Source of the DNA: Vibrio sinensis | GTDB taxonomy: Bacteria; Pseudomonadota; Gammaproteobacteria; Enterobacterales; Vibrionaceae | Assembly: GCF_003605645.1 (NCBI RefSeq) | Contig: NZ_QVMU01000002.1 | Span: 1 to 64,000 of the forward strand | Length of the DNA stretch: 64,000 nt | Direction: 5' to 3' | Shown here: positions 49,920-58,150 of the stretch, piece after piece | How positions within the stretch are numbered: position 1 is the first letter of the stretch | Layout of the letters: every line of letters starts with the position of its first letter | The notes under the pieces: generated by a model | Told to the model about the DNA's origin: nothing | The model's input: only the letters and a program-made list of their open reading frames with translations | The model's database searches: none | Made by a program: the position numbers and the translations under genes

Positions 49920-50060
49920 ATGCGAAGACGTCGATTACAATCTAAACGCTTAACAAAAACGGTTTCAGCGAACCGACGCAAGCGTAAGATCTATAACAAT
50001 AAGAAAAAAGTGATGGGTCGCCATCGAGCATTCACTCAGTTACATAATTCTGCTAATTAA
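49920..50060 (+). CDS. Small, very basic protein of unknown function
   Basis: A 46-aa ORF beginning MRRRRLQSKRLTKTVSANRR with about 18 Arg/Lys and almost no acidic residues. A strong GGAGG site lies 7 bp before the ATG, and a TATAAT sits only 15 bp further up. The composition suggests nucleic-acid or ribosome binding. It is not a ribosomal protein that I recognise. Small phage DNA-packaging proteins share this look, but nothing else phage-like is nearby. Its reality rests on the ribosome-binding site and composition. Confidence 0.5.
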   Translation: MRRRRLQSKRLTKTVSANRRKRKIYNNKKKVMGRHRAFTQLHNSAN

Positions 50061-50166
50061 TGCTACATAAGTTCTGAATGAGCAAACATCTGACTATACA
50101 GATGTTTGCTAGCAATCTGCGCTGAAAATTAGACCGCCTAAACTCGTCGATCATTTTCCTATCAGC

Positions 50167-50691
50167 TTATCGCTTCTCTTGAGCGGCAGTGTTCAAATCC
50201 CTTTGTGCTTTTATCTCTTTACGACGGCGTTTAAAAAACGCTTGTAGCTGAGTTCGACATTCATCAACCAACAAACCACTCTCTATCACCGCATAGTGAT
50301 AAGAAGCTTGGCTATCAAATAAATTCAGTACCGTTCCTGCTGCTCCAGCCTTTAAATCTGGGGCGCCATAAACAACACGTTTTACACGGCTATGCAATAA
50401 AGCCCCTGCACACATTGGACAAGGCTCAAGGGTGACATATAAGGTCGTATCGAGTAATCGATAGTTCTCTAATTCTTGCCCTGCTTTACGTAACGTCTGA
50501 ATTTCAGCGTGAGCTGTCGCATCATGTTGACCAATTGATTGATTCCACCCCTCAGCAATAATATGGCCATCTTTGACCAAAACAGCACCAACGGGGACTT
50601 CCCCCTCTTGTTCAGCCTGTTCTGCCAACGCCATCGCGCGGCGCATGAATATTTCATCTTGTTCAGTAAATTGAGACTGGGGATGAGACAA
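50167..50691 (-). CDS. tadA: tRNA(adenine34) deaminase
   Basis: Makes inosine at the wobble position of tRNA-Arg(ACG); essential in E. coli. Zinc-deaminase motifs are HAE (H61, catalytic E63) and PCPMCAG (C91, C94). The start appears to be TTG (MSHPQSQFTEQDE), preceded by AGGAG at 7-8 bp; the next in-frame ATG at residue 16 would remove part of the first helix. At 174 aa it is normal. A terminator-like hairpin lies just upstream. Confidence 0.95.
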   Translation of the reverse strand: MSHPQSQFTEQDEIFMRRAMALAEQAEQEGEVPVGAVLVKDGHIIAEGWNQSIGQHDATAHAEIQTLRKAGQELENYRLLDTTLYVTLEPCPMCAGALLHSRVKRVVYGAPDLKAGAAGTVLNLFDSQASYHYAVIESGLLVDECRTQLQAFFKRRRKEIKAQRDLNTAAQEKR

Positions 50692-50712
50692 GGTTCGCTC
50701 CTAAACAAAAAG

Positions 50713-50744
50713 CAAAAAAATAGGTATGCAGCGAAGCATACCTA
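50713..50744 (-). terminator. Terminator between the CBS-domain gene and tadA
   Basis: TAGGTATGC and GCATACCTA form a perfect 9-bp stem with a 6-base loop, followed by seven Ts on the minus strand. It ends only 22 bp before the tadA start codon. Confidence 0.82.
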
Positions 50745-50775
50745 ATCTTAACCAAAATGAACAACACGCCGTAGG

Positions 50776-52056
50776 TTACTCGCTGAGTTCCTGCACGATT
50801 GGAGTTGCTTTAACACTGACGATGCGGTTATTTTCGACCGAAATAACTTCAAAATGCCACTGCTGACAGTCAATACTTTCACCCTCTTCAGGCAAACGCC
50901 CCATTGACCATGTCACCCAACCATTTAAAGTTTGAAAGCCTTCACTTTCCCCATCCATTTCAGAAAGCTCCAAGCGATTTTTCAGTTCACTGATTGGGAT
51001 TAAACCATCAATAACCAAGCCATCTTCTACTTCTTCAGCCCATAATTCGTTCGGGTTATTCGATAGTTCACCAGCAATCGCTTCCAACACATCGTAATGG
51101 GTAACAAGCCCCTGCACATCACCATATTCATCGACGATAAACGCCATCTCGGTTCCTGATTCTTTGAAGTACGTCAGTAACCGTAAACCTTTCATCGATT
51201 CGGGGATATAAACCGGCGCTTTAGACAACCCCATAATCACTTGCATACTGAGATTGTTCGCTTGGTTCAAAAGCGCTTTGGCCGATACTGTACCGACAAT
51301 CTTATTCATGTGCCCTTGGCAAAGTGGGAAGACACTGTGCTTAGTTGAGCGAATGCGTTTTAGAAAGTGCTCAATTGGTTGGTCGATATCCAGAAAATCG
51401 ATATCACGGCGTGGCGTCATTAAAGAACCAACCAAGCGATCATCAAGTTGCAAAATGTTGCGGATCATCTCTTGTTCACCGCGCTCAATCACACCTGACT
51501 CAGAGCCCTCTTTGACTAAGGCATGAATATCATCTTCCGTCACACTATCTTCATGATTACCACGTCCAAGCAATTTTAAAATGCCTTCCGTTGATGCCGA
51601 AAGTGCAAAGACGAATGGTGTCGTAATCTTTGAAAGCCAGTAAATAGGCAACGCGACTAAGACTGCGATCGTTTCAGCTTGTGATTGAGCAAATCGTTTA
51701 GGCACAAGCTCGCCAATAACAATGGCAAAATAGGTAATACCCACCACCACAACTGCGGTAGAGAGAATATTTGCTTGAGTGGCATCTAAGCCCCAAACTT
51801 CCAATTGCGCAGCAAGAGGAACGGATAACGTTGCTTCACCAACAATGCCGCTTAGTAGACCAATAACGGTAATACCAATTTGAATGGTAGAGAGGAAACG
51901 AGTGGGATTTTCTTTAAGTTCTAGTGCAACTTGAGCGGCACGATGCTTTTCAGCTAAGCGTTTAAGTCGACTATTTTTGGCTGCGACTAATGCGATTTCA
52001 GACATCGCAAATAGACCGTTTAAAACAATTAACCCTACTAAAAGCAGAATTTTCAT
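50776..52056 (-). CDS. CNNM/HlyC-CorC family membrane protein
   Basis: A 426-aa inner-membrane protein of the UPF0053 (hemolysin-related, CNNM/MpfA-like) family. A DUF21 domain with about four membrane helices (residues 1-180) is followed by two CBS domains (about 200-330) and a C-terminal CorC/HlyC domain. Relatives have been linked to magnesium export; the hemolysin name is historical. It lies upstream of tadA on the same strand. Confidence 0.88.
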   Translation of the reverse strand: MKILLLVGLIVLNGLFAMSEIALVAAKNSRLKRLAEKHRAAQVALELKENPTRFLSTIQIGITVIGLLSGIVGEATLSVPLAAQLEVWGLDATQANILSTAVVVVGITYFAIVIGELVPKRFAQSQAETIAVLVALPIYWLSKITTPFVFALSASTEGILKLLGRGNHEDSVTEDDIHALVKEGSESGVIERGEQEMIRNILQLDDRLVGSLMTPRRDIDFLDIDQPIEHFLKRIRSTKHSVFPLCQGHMNKIVGTVSAKALLNQANNLSMQVIMGLSKAPVYIPESMKGLRLLTYFKESGTEMAFIVDEYGDVQGLVTHYDVLEAIAGELSNNPNELWAEEVEDGLVIDGLIPISELKNRLELSEMDGESEGFQTLNGWVTWSMGRLPEEGESIDCQQWHFEVISVENNRIVSVKATPIVQELSE

Positions 52057-52130
52057 AGATGGTTATTTTTTCCTAATTGATTACGGTAACAATACAACCG
52101 CTGGGCAGAGTGTAATACGTGTCGCAAATA

Positions 52131-52159
52131 AAAAAAAGCCTACCCAATAGGGTAGGCTT
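52131..52159 (-). terminator. Terminator of the AbgT-family gene
   Basis: AAGCCTACCC and GGGTAGGCTT form a 10-bp stem, followed on the minus strand by seven Ts. Confidence 0.82.
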
Positions 52160-52193
52160 GTAAGCATTTGTATCTATTACATCTAGTCGTTAC

Positions 52194-53753
52194 TTACATT
52201 GAGTAAGTGTATGGCGCTTGGATACCTAGAGGAATACCAATCATCCAGTATGCGATTAGGAAGATTGACCAACCAATTAGCATTGCGATAGAGAATGGCA
52301 TCATCATTGATGCTAGCGTACCGATACCAGTCGACTTAACGTAACGTTGACAGTAAACCACAACAAGTGGGAAGAATACCATCAGTGGAGAAATGATGTT
52401 CGATACCGAGTCACCTACACGGTAAGCTGCTTGAGATAGCTCAGGAGAGATACCAACAGCCATTAGCATAGGAACTAGGATAGGACCAATCAGAGCCCAT
52501 TTCGCTGAAGAAGAACCGATTAGAAGGTTTACAGATGCTGTTAGTAGAATCATACCAACGATCGTTGCTTCACCTGGTAGGTTCATCGCTTTCAGACCTT
52601 CAGCACCGTACAGCGCAAGCATAGTACCGATGTTTGACTGAGCAAATACCGATAGGAACTGTGCACAGAAGAACGACATTACAATGTAAGCGCCCATGGT
52701 CGACATTGTTGTCGCCATTGCTTTAATGATGTCGTTGCTTGTTTTAAACGTGCCAGCAACTTTACCGTATACGTAACCTGGGATAATGAACAAGATGAAG
52801 ATCAGCGGAACAATCGACTTCATTACTGGTGCATTAAATGATGTAATTTCACCCTCAGGAGAACGCAATGCTGACGTTTCTGGAATCAGAGCCGCAACCA
52901 ATAGTGCGATACCCGCTACCATCGCCCAACCCGCAGCGCGGAATGCTTTTGATTCAATCTCAGTAAATGTACCTAGATCTGGTGCACTTTCTGCGTCTGC
53001 ATCAACAGGCATGTTCGCTAGACGTGGTTCAATGATTTTCTCAGTCACGTACCAACCGATACAGATGATTACTGCTGAAGACAAACCAGTGAAGTAAATG
53101 TTCGCTAGTGGGTTAACAATGTACTCTGGATCTAAAACTTGAGCGGCAGATTGCGTGAAGCTTGCCAATAATGGGTCGATACCAGATGGGATAAAGTTTG
53201 CAGAGAAACCACCAGATACACCAGCAAATGCTGCTGCAATACCCGCAAGAGGGTGACGACCCGCTGCGTGGAAGATGATACCACCAAGAGGGATTACCAA
53301 TACGTAACCCGCATCAGCTGCTGTGTGTGATACGATCGCAACCAGAATCAGCATTGGCGTTAATAGTTTCGCAGGTGTGAAGTTCAGCATTTTCTTAAGG
53401 CCAGTAGTAATAAAGCCTGAAGAATCCGCTACACCAACACCTAGCATCGCAACCAATACGATACCTAGTGGAGCAAAACCTGTGAACGTTGTTACCATAT
53501 TCGCTAGAAAGCTAGCTAGAGCTTCACCGGTCAAAAGGTTAGTCACAGAAAGTGCTTCACCGGTGCGAGGGTTAACAAGGTCGAACGATACGTTAGATAA
53601 AAGCGCAGATAGCACCCAAGTAATAACGAGAGCCCAGAAGAACAAAATTGCTGGATCTGGAATTTTGTTGCCGGCGCGTTCAATAGCGTTTAAGAAACGA
53701 TCCATACCACTCGGCTTAGTGGGAGGCGTCTGTTTGACAGCTTGGTTACTCAT
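52194..53753 (-). CDS. AbgT family transporter
   Basis: An inner-membrane transporter of 519 aa with about 11-13 helices, in the AbgT family. E. coli AbgT imports p-aminobenzoyl-glutamate, and other members export sulfonamides; the substrate here is not known. Motifs include SHTAADAGYVLVIPLGG and GGFSANFIPSGIDPLL. The start at 53753 (MSNQAVKQTPP) has GGAG about 6 bp upstream; longer in-frame readings lack one. No abgA/B genes are nearby. Confidence 0.9.
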   Translation of the reverse strand: MSNQAVKQTPPTKPSGMDRFLNAIERAGNKIPDPAILFFWALVITWVLSALLSNVSFDLVNPRTGEALSVTNLLTGEALASFLANMVTTFTGFAPLGIVLVAMLGVGVADSSGFITTGLKKMLNFTPAKLLTPMLILVAIVSHTAADAGYVLVIPLGGIIFHAAGRHPLAGIAAAFAGVSGGFSANFIPSGIDPLLASFTQSAAQVLDPEYIVNPLANIYFTGLSSAVIICIGWYVTEKIIEPRLANMPVDADAESAPDLGTFTEIESKAFRAAGWAMVAGIALLVAALIPETSALRSPEGEITSFNAPVMKSIVPLIFILFIIPGYVYGKVAGTFKTSNDIIKAMATTMSTMGAYIVMSFFCAQFLSVFAQSNIGTMLALYGAEGLKAMNLPGEATIVGMILLTASVNLLIGSSSAKWALIGPILVPMLMAVGISPELSQAAYRVGDSVSNIISPLMVFFPLVVVYCQRYVKSTGIGTLASMMMPFSIAMLIGWSIFLIAYWMIGIPLGIQAPYTYSM

Positions 53754-54023
53754 AGGTAACTCCATAATGTGATGTTGTTGTCGTGGACCAAGTTTAATAA
53801 TTATAAGGGTCCATATTCGACTGAGCATTTTATTCAAAAGCGAATGGGAAAGCACAACATTCTGCATGAATTTGCATTGTTAGTGACATATTTTGCAAAA
53901 CCACCAATGAGTAATAACAAAAAACCAACAGAACAGATCTACTAATAAAAACAATTAATACACCTAAATGAAACCTACCCTCAAATTGGCATCGAACGGA
54001 CAAAGCGTCCTTTATATACTGAG
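53754..54023. other. Upstream region of the AbgT-family gene
   Basis: About 270 bp between the transporter and the pilin cluster. It has a 6-bp inverted repeat TGGACC/GGTCCA (53784-53813) close to the transporter start and AT-rich sequence beyond. No gene or known operator is clear. Confidence 0.4.
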
Positions 54024-54440
54024 TTAGATATCAAACTCGCTGAAAGCAGAAAGCATGGTCTTCAACCCCACTTCCTGTTCAACATTCAATCGGTCAAGCC
54101 AGTACGCTTTAATTTCAATCGCAGCAAGAGAATGGGAAGAAAAAAGCAGCGCCGTACAGGTCAATTGAATCGCTCGTGTAATAGGCTGCTTAATCATTGC
54201 ATTACAATCTGTATGGACATTAACTAAGAGGTACGGATAAGTAGGAGAAGAGAATCCTCGCTGGCGAAACCATTCGAGTTGAGACTCAGCCAGGTGCAAC
54301 GCCTCAATGCTCTTTTGAGCAAAATCCGCTTTCTGCTCTACATAGGTTTGTAGCTTAATTAAACTCAAAGCCGCTACCCCAAGAATCACAAAAGCCACCA
54401 TAACTTCAATCAACGCGATTCCTCGTTGCTTATTGATCAT
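54024..54440 (-). CDS. pilV: Type IV minor pilin PilV-like
   Basis: A 138-aa prepilin. The short leader ends in glycine (MINKQRG), then IALIEVMVAFVIL with the conserved glutamate at mature position 5. I assign it to PilV from the start IEVMVAFVILGVAALSL and its place as the last of four overlapping pilin genes. It overlaps the PilX-like gene by 11 bp. Minor pilins prime pilus assembly in the inner membrane. Confidence 0.8.
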   Translation of the reverse strand: MINKQRGIALIEVMVAFVILGVAALSLIKLQTYVEQKADFAQKSIEALHLAESQLEWFRQRGFSSPTYPYLLVNVHTDCNAMIKQPITRAIQLTCTALLFSSHSLAAIEIKAYWLDRLNVEQEVGLKTMLSAFSEFDI

Positions 54441-54897
54441 TCCACGATCCTTGCTTCCATTTTATATTTAAGCTTGGAGAGCGTGGATTCGTCACACCAC
54501 CACCTCCCCCAATTAAAAACTCAATTTCTTTGGTGATTTTGACCGAGCCTGATGTTGCTTGCAGTACATTGGGCTCAGATGGGCTTTCTCCCAATGACTG
54601 TAATTCTAACCACTGACAAGCCGTATTCAGGTTGTTCGGAATGACGCTTTCATGGTTATTAACCATAAAACTAAAACCACACTCCAACCCACCCTCTGCT
54701 TGCCAATGATCTTGCCTCGCTTGTATCTCATTTTTCGCCACTTTAATTTGATAGAAAACGCCTCGGTAAGCACTGAGTGAATACGCCAATGACACCACGA
54801 GTAAAATGGTACTCATCGTCAAAACGGCGAATCCCTCAGGTTTCCGTTCATATCGATACATTGCCTTATGAATCGGCGAGTTTCTTGCCCTACTCAC
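54430..54897 (-). CDS. PilX-like minor pilin component
   Basis: A 155-aa protein with an N-terminal hydrophobic helix (GFAVLTMSTILLVVSLAYSL) after a long basic leader. The start is GTG, overlapping the pilW stop by 4 bp (GTGA). The residue at mature position 5 is Thr, not the usual Glu, as in the GspK/PilX end of such clusters. Its position between pilW and pilV supports a PilX role. The sequence is otherwise poorly conserved. Confidence 0.7.
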   Translation of the reverse strand: MSRARNSPIHKAMYRYERKPEGFAVLTMSTILLVVSLAYSLSAYRGVFYQIKVAKNEIQARQDHWQAEGGLECGFSFMVNNHESVIPNNLNTACQWLELQSLGESPSEPNVLQATSGSVKITKEIEFLIGGGGGVTNPRSPSLNIKWKQGSWNDQ

Positions 54898-55493
54898 TGC
54901 CAGTTCCTTTGCTTAACACTCATTGAAACCGAATGATTAAAACGACCATCACGCAATTCTGCTTCTAAGTAGAAATGAATCATCGCACTTTGAGCTGAGC
55001 TGCTAGATAAAGGGACGGTGGATACAGCAAAAGAGGGAACAACAAGCATGTTTTGATCAAACAGATGATGGCAACGAGATAAGCTTGAAAATGACTGGAT
55101 GGCTGCCGATTTTTTTTCGCAGGTGTAAAGTTGATTACCTAACAGTTTGTATTTCACATGCTGAAACAAAGCTGAATGAGGATCAAAATAGACAAATCCA
55201 ATACTCGATCCACTGACAGCGATTATTTCACTTTCATCTAGTAGCGTTAAGGAATGACCTAGCCCTCCAGAATAACCTGCCCTTTGAATATCAGATCGCA
55301 TCATTTGCGTGGTTATCGTTAAATTTTGCAATGTCAGCAGTTCTAAAGTTCGGTTACTGGCTATCCGATAACCTGATAGAAAAATACCAACGATCATTCC
55401 AATCACGGTCAAACCCAGTACCGATGCGATCAGAACCTCAACTAACATTGCTCCACCTTGAAAGCGAGGCAGGTTAACACCTTTTATAGCCAT
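54894..55493 (-). CDS. pilW: PilW-like minor pilin
   Basis: A 199-aa prepilin with leader ending in glycine and mature start AMLVEVLIASVLGLTVIG (Glu at +5). The first helix is followed by TLQNLTITTQMMRSDIQRAGY, a typical PilW-family segment. It overlaps the FimU-like gene by 20 bp and the PilX-like gene by 4 bp, so all are one translational unit. Confidence 0.82.
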   Translation of the reverse strand: MAIKGVNLPRFQGGAMLVEVLIASVLGLTVIGMIVGIFLSGYRIASNRTLELLTLQNLTITTQMMRSDIQRAGYSGGLGHSLTLLDESEIIAVSGSSIGFVYFDPHSALFQHVKYKLLGNQLYTCEKKSAAIQSFSSLSRCHHLFDQNMLVVPSFAVSTVPLSSSSAQSAMIHFYLEAELRDGRFNHSVSMSVKQRNWQ

Positions 55494-55998
55494 ACAATGC
55501 CTTCTGCGACCCGCAAATCTTAACTCTCCCTGGAGGGTTAGATGTTCTCAACTCCAATTTTTTACTGCTATTTCCTGAGGGGAAAAAGTGGAATGATCCC
55601 GACTTAGCCCGCCCACGAACGCCATCGAAAGAAATCTGATCCGATGTATAGGAGTGCCGAACAGTCACGTTCTCAAAACTACTCCCAGTCAAGACACTGA
55701 TTGTCTTTCCCATTCCAACAACATCTGAATCCGTTAAAGTAATGATCCAATCTGACTTGGTATAATCTATATCTTTCAAAAACGTAAGGTGGGCATACAA
55801 TGTCTGATTATTTTGCACCGCTTGCGACTTGGCGTAGCTAATAAATCCCTTTATTTCCGTTGCTAACCGCTTCATCTCACCGGTTTCAATGACTCGAATA
55901 AAACTTGGAATCACGGCAAGAAACACCCCAACCAACACAGAAAAAGTGACTACCAATTCAAGTAATGAAAACCCACGAAGTGTTTCCCACTTTTTCAT
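55474..55998 (-). CDS. FimU/FimT-like minor pilin (GspH family)
   Basis: A 174-aa prepilin; the start at 55998 (MKKWETLRG) has a GGGG-rich ribosome-binding site, and the mature start is FSLLELVVTFSVL with Glu at +5. The GspH/FimT-type region RLATEIKGFISYAKSQAVQ follows. It ends with GRVKICGS, typical of FimT/FimU C-termini. It is the first gene of the minor-pilin operon. Confidence 0.82.
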   Translation of the reverse strand: MKKWETLRGFSLLELVVTFSVLVGVFLAVIPSFIRVIETGEMKRLATEIKGFISYAKSQAVQNNQTLYAHLTFLKDIDYTKSDWIITLTDSDVVGMGKTISVLTGSSFENVTVRHSYTSDQISFDGVRGRAKSGSFHFFPSGNSSKKLELRTSNPPGRVKICGSQKALYGYKRC

Positions 55999-56087
55999 GT
56001 AATACCCCCTCACGCGCTAAATCAAACTTGCCAGAATGCTAACACCTACCAAAAATGAGTGGAGTATTAAGAAAGGAACAACTCGTT

Positions 56088-56519
56088 ATGATTCGAAGAT
56101 TTAAATGTAACCGAAAAAATAAAAGCGTATTTGGTATGACGTTAATCGAATTATTACTTGTTACTGTGCTAATTACGCTATTAACTCTTTTCTCTTACCC
56201 AAACATCACTCAATACATTTTAAGATCTCACCGAACTGTCGCTCAAACGGATATGTTAAAGCTGCAACTTCAGCTTGAGCACAACTACCATCGTCGTTAT
56301 GACTGGAATACTCTTGTCTCAGCCGGCATTTGCACTATCTGTGATTCAGACAGAGAAAGGTTCTCTTTTTCTATTTCAAGTTCGGCGCATATGGCTTACA
56401 AAATTACCGTCACCGCCCTTCCCAACAAGGCGCAAAGCGAGGACACTTGCTTAGAGCAAGACAAAAAAATGACGCTCAATGTCCACAACGAGACTTCCCC
56501 AAGCCCATGCTGGAATTAA
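56088..56519 (+). CDS. PilE-like type IV pilin, divergent
   Basis: A 143-aa prepilin on the strand opposite the other four. The leader is basic and the cleavage site FG precedes MTLIELLLVTVLITLL (Glu at +5). It contains LQLEHNYHRRYDW, as in PilE-type minor pilins, and a C-terminal cysteine pair probably forming the D-loop. The start at 56088 follows an AGGA site; an upstream ATG has none. The divergent placement is like the equivalent V. cholerae cluster, as I recall it. Confidence 0.78.
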   Translation: MIRRFKCNRKNKSVFGMTLIELLLVTVLITLLTLFSYPNITQYILRSHRTVAQTDMLKLQLQLEHNYHRRYDWNTLVSAGICTICDSDRERFSFSISSSAHMAYKITVTALPNKAQSEDTCLEQDKKMTLNVHNETSPSPCWN

Positions 56520-56594
56520 AAAGATACCCACGAACCTTAAGCGATCATTCGTTTCCAGATAACTAAGATCTAAAATTTTAAGTCACTGCGATCT

Positions 56595-56646
56595 AAACAA
56601 CTAATCTCTAACTAAACAACTAATCTCTAAGCTCTAAGCTCTAAGA
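56595..56646. repeat. Tandem repeats downstream of the PilE-like gene
   Basis: A 19-bp unit beginning CTAAACAACTAATCTC is repeated once, followed by two or three copies of GCTCTAA. The tract is non-coding and lies just before the dnaJ terminator. Confidence 0.65.
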
Positions 56647-56659
56647 AGTCCTAATAAAC

Positions 56660-56686
56660 AAAAAAGCCTGCATAAATGCAGGCTTT
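56660..56686 (-). terminator. Terminator of dnaJ
   Basis: AAAGCCTGCAT and ATGCAGGCTTT form an 11-bp stem, followed by Ts on the minus strand. Confidence 0.85.
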
Positions 56687-56718
56687 CAAAATCAAACGTC
56701 AGATTAAAGTGGACGATA

Positions 56719-57861
56719 TTAACTTGTTAAGTCGTCGAAGAATTTTTTAACGCCATTGAAGAAACCTTCAGATTTCGGCTTATGCTTCGTTGCCGCATCA
56801 CCACCGCATGACTCTTCAAATTCTTTTAGTAACTCTTTTTGGCGAGAGCTCAAGTTAACTGGAGTTTCAACCACCAATTTAACGATCAAGTCACCAACAC
56901 CACCGCCACGAACACCTTTTACGCCTTTACCGCGCATACGGAACATACGACCAGTTTGCGTTTCTGATGGTACTTTCAAGCTAACGCGACCGTCTAATGT
57001 CGGAACTTCAACTTCACCACCCAGTGCCGCCATCGCGAAGCTTACTGGTACTTCACAGTATAGGTTGTTGCCTTCACGTTCAAAGATATGGTGCTCTTTA
57101 ACATGAACTTGAACATAAAGATCACCTGCTGGTGCCCCCATATCACCCGCTTCGCCTTCCCCAGATAGACGGATACGATCGCCCGTATCAACACCCGCAG
57201 GGATTTTAACGTTAAGCGTTTTATTCTTCTGCTTACGACCTTGACCATGACAAGAGTTACATGGTTCTTTAATGATCTTCCCTTTACCATGACAGGTAGG
57301 ACAAGCTTGCTGAACAGCAAAGAAACCTTGGCGCATTTGAACTTGGCCATGGCCATGACAAGTACCACAAGTATCTGCTGATGTTCCTTTCTTCGCACCG
57401 CTGCCATCACAGCTATCACAGTGGACTAAAGTTGGAATTTCAATTTCTTTAGAAACGCCGCGAACGGCTTCTTCTAACGTTAATTCCATGTTGTAGCGTA
57501 GATCGGCACCACGTTGTGCACGTTGACCGCCACCACGACGACCACCACCAAAGATATCGCCAAAAACATCACCGAAAATATCGCCAAAGTCAGCACCGCC
57601 GCCGCCAAAGCCACCGCCGAAACCGCCACCACCTTGTTCAAAGGCTGCATGACCATATTGGTCATAAGCGGCTTTCTTTTGCGAATCAGTTAATACTTCG
57701 TACGCTTCTTTTACTTCTTTAAACTTGTCCGCTGCCGATTCATCACCTTGATTTCGGTCTGGGTGAAATTTCATTGCTAGACGCTTATACGCCTTCTTGA
57801 TATCGCGCTCAGAGGCATCGCGGCCAACGCCTAATACTTCGTAAAAATCACGTTTTGACAT
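56719..57861 (-). CDS. dnaJ: Chaperone DnaJ (Hsp40)
   Basis: Co-chaperone that delivers clients to DnaK and stimulates its ATPase. An N-terminal J domain has HPD in KFHPDRNQ (about H33-D35), followed by a Gly/Phe-rich linker. Four zinc-binding repeats are [24 protein letters not shown] and CNSCHGQG, followed by the C-terminal client-binding domains. At 380 aa it is normal. It lies downstream of dnaK, separated by a 289-bp repeat-rich gap. Confidence 0.97.
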   Translation of the reverse strand: MSKRDFYEVLGVGRDASERDIKKAYKRLAMKFHPDRNQGDESAADKFKEVKEAYEVLTDSQKKAAYDQYGHAAFEQGGGGFGGGFGGGGADFGDIFGDVFGDIFGGGRRGGGQRAQRGADLRYNMELTLEEAVRGVSKEIEIPTLVHCDSCDGSGAKKGTSADTCGTCHGHGQVQMRQGFFAVQQACPTCHGKGKIIKEPCNSCHGQGRKQKNKTLNVKIPAGVDTGDRIRLSGEGEAGDMGAPAGDLYVQVHVKEHHIFEREGNNLYCEVPVSFAMAALGGEVEVPTLDGRVSLKVPSETQTGRMFRMRGKGVKGVRGGGVGDLIVKLVVETPVNLSSRQKELLKEFEESCGGDAATKHKPKSEGFFNGVKKFFDDLTS

Positions 57862-57918
57862 GTTCTAGGTCACCAAAATAATTGCTACTACCGAATGATC
57901 GCATCAGTAGTCTGTGTA

Positions 57919-57977
57919 TCAATCTAGATAAAAGTTCTGCCGGTTCGAATACCGAATAAAGCTATTATCTAGATTGA
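57919..57977. repeat. Inverted repeat between dnaK and dnaJ
   Basis: TCAATCTAGATAA (57919-57931) and its exact complement (57965-57977) form a 13-bp perfect stem around a 33-base loop, which itself holds CGGTTCGAATACCG. The arm is similar to that of the element at 43280-43436. Confidence 0.6.
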
Positions 57978-57995
57978 CAAGTCTAAATACAAATT

Positions 57996-58027
57996 TACGG
58001 GCGTAAGAGTTACCTCTGACGCCCGTA
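57996..58027. other. Hairpin in the dnaK-dnaJ gap
   Basis: TACGGGCGT and ACGCCCGTA form a 9-bp perfect stem with a 14-base loop. There is no T run on the minus strand, so it is probably not a terminator. It may slow 3' decay of dnaK mRNA. Confidence 0.45.
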
Positions 58028-58039
58028 TATTTAGAAATC

Positions 58040-58150
58040 GAAAAACGACTTTTCTAAGCTAAAACACGTTAGTTCAAGGAGAAAGCACGGAGCTTACGGA
58101 TGTAAGTGAGCACTTTCGACGTAGAAATCACGTGTTATAGCGACGAAAAA
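58040..58150. repeat. ERIC-like repeat between dnaK and dnaJ
   Basis: The core GGAGCTTAC-GGAT-GTAAGTGA resembles the centre of the enterobacterial repetitive intergenic consensus (AGGAGCTTAC, then GTAAGTGA). Outer arms AGCTAAAACACG (58057-58068) and CGTGTTATAGC (58131-58141) are inverted. Such elements are known in Vibrio. It ends directly at the dnaK stop codon. Confidence 0.55.

Noticed and set aside
49920-50060. Reading the small basic ORF as a ribosomal protein or as proof of a prophage
   Set aside because: The sequence does not match bL34, bL36 or other small ribosomal proteins that I know, and no other phage gene is near. The function is left open.
53323-53772. A 149-codon frame opposite the AbgT-family gene
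   Set aside because: Shadow of a real membrane-protein gene, with no domain and no initiation signals.
53784-53813. An ArgR or other repressor operator before the AbgT-family gene
   Set aside because: Only a 6-bp inverted repeat with a long spacer is present, which is too weak to assign to any regulator.
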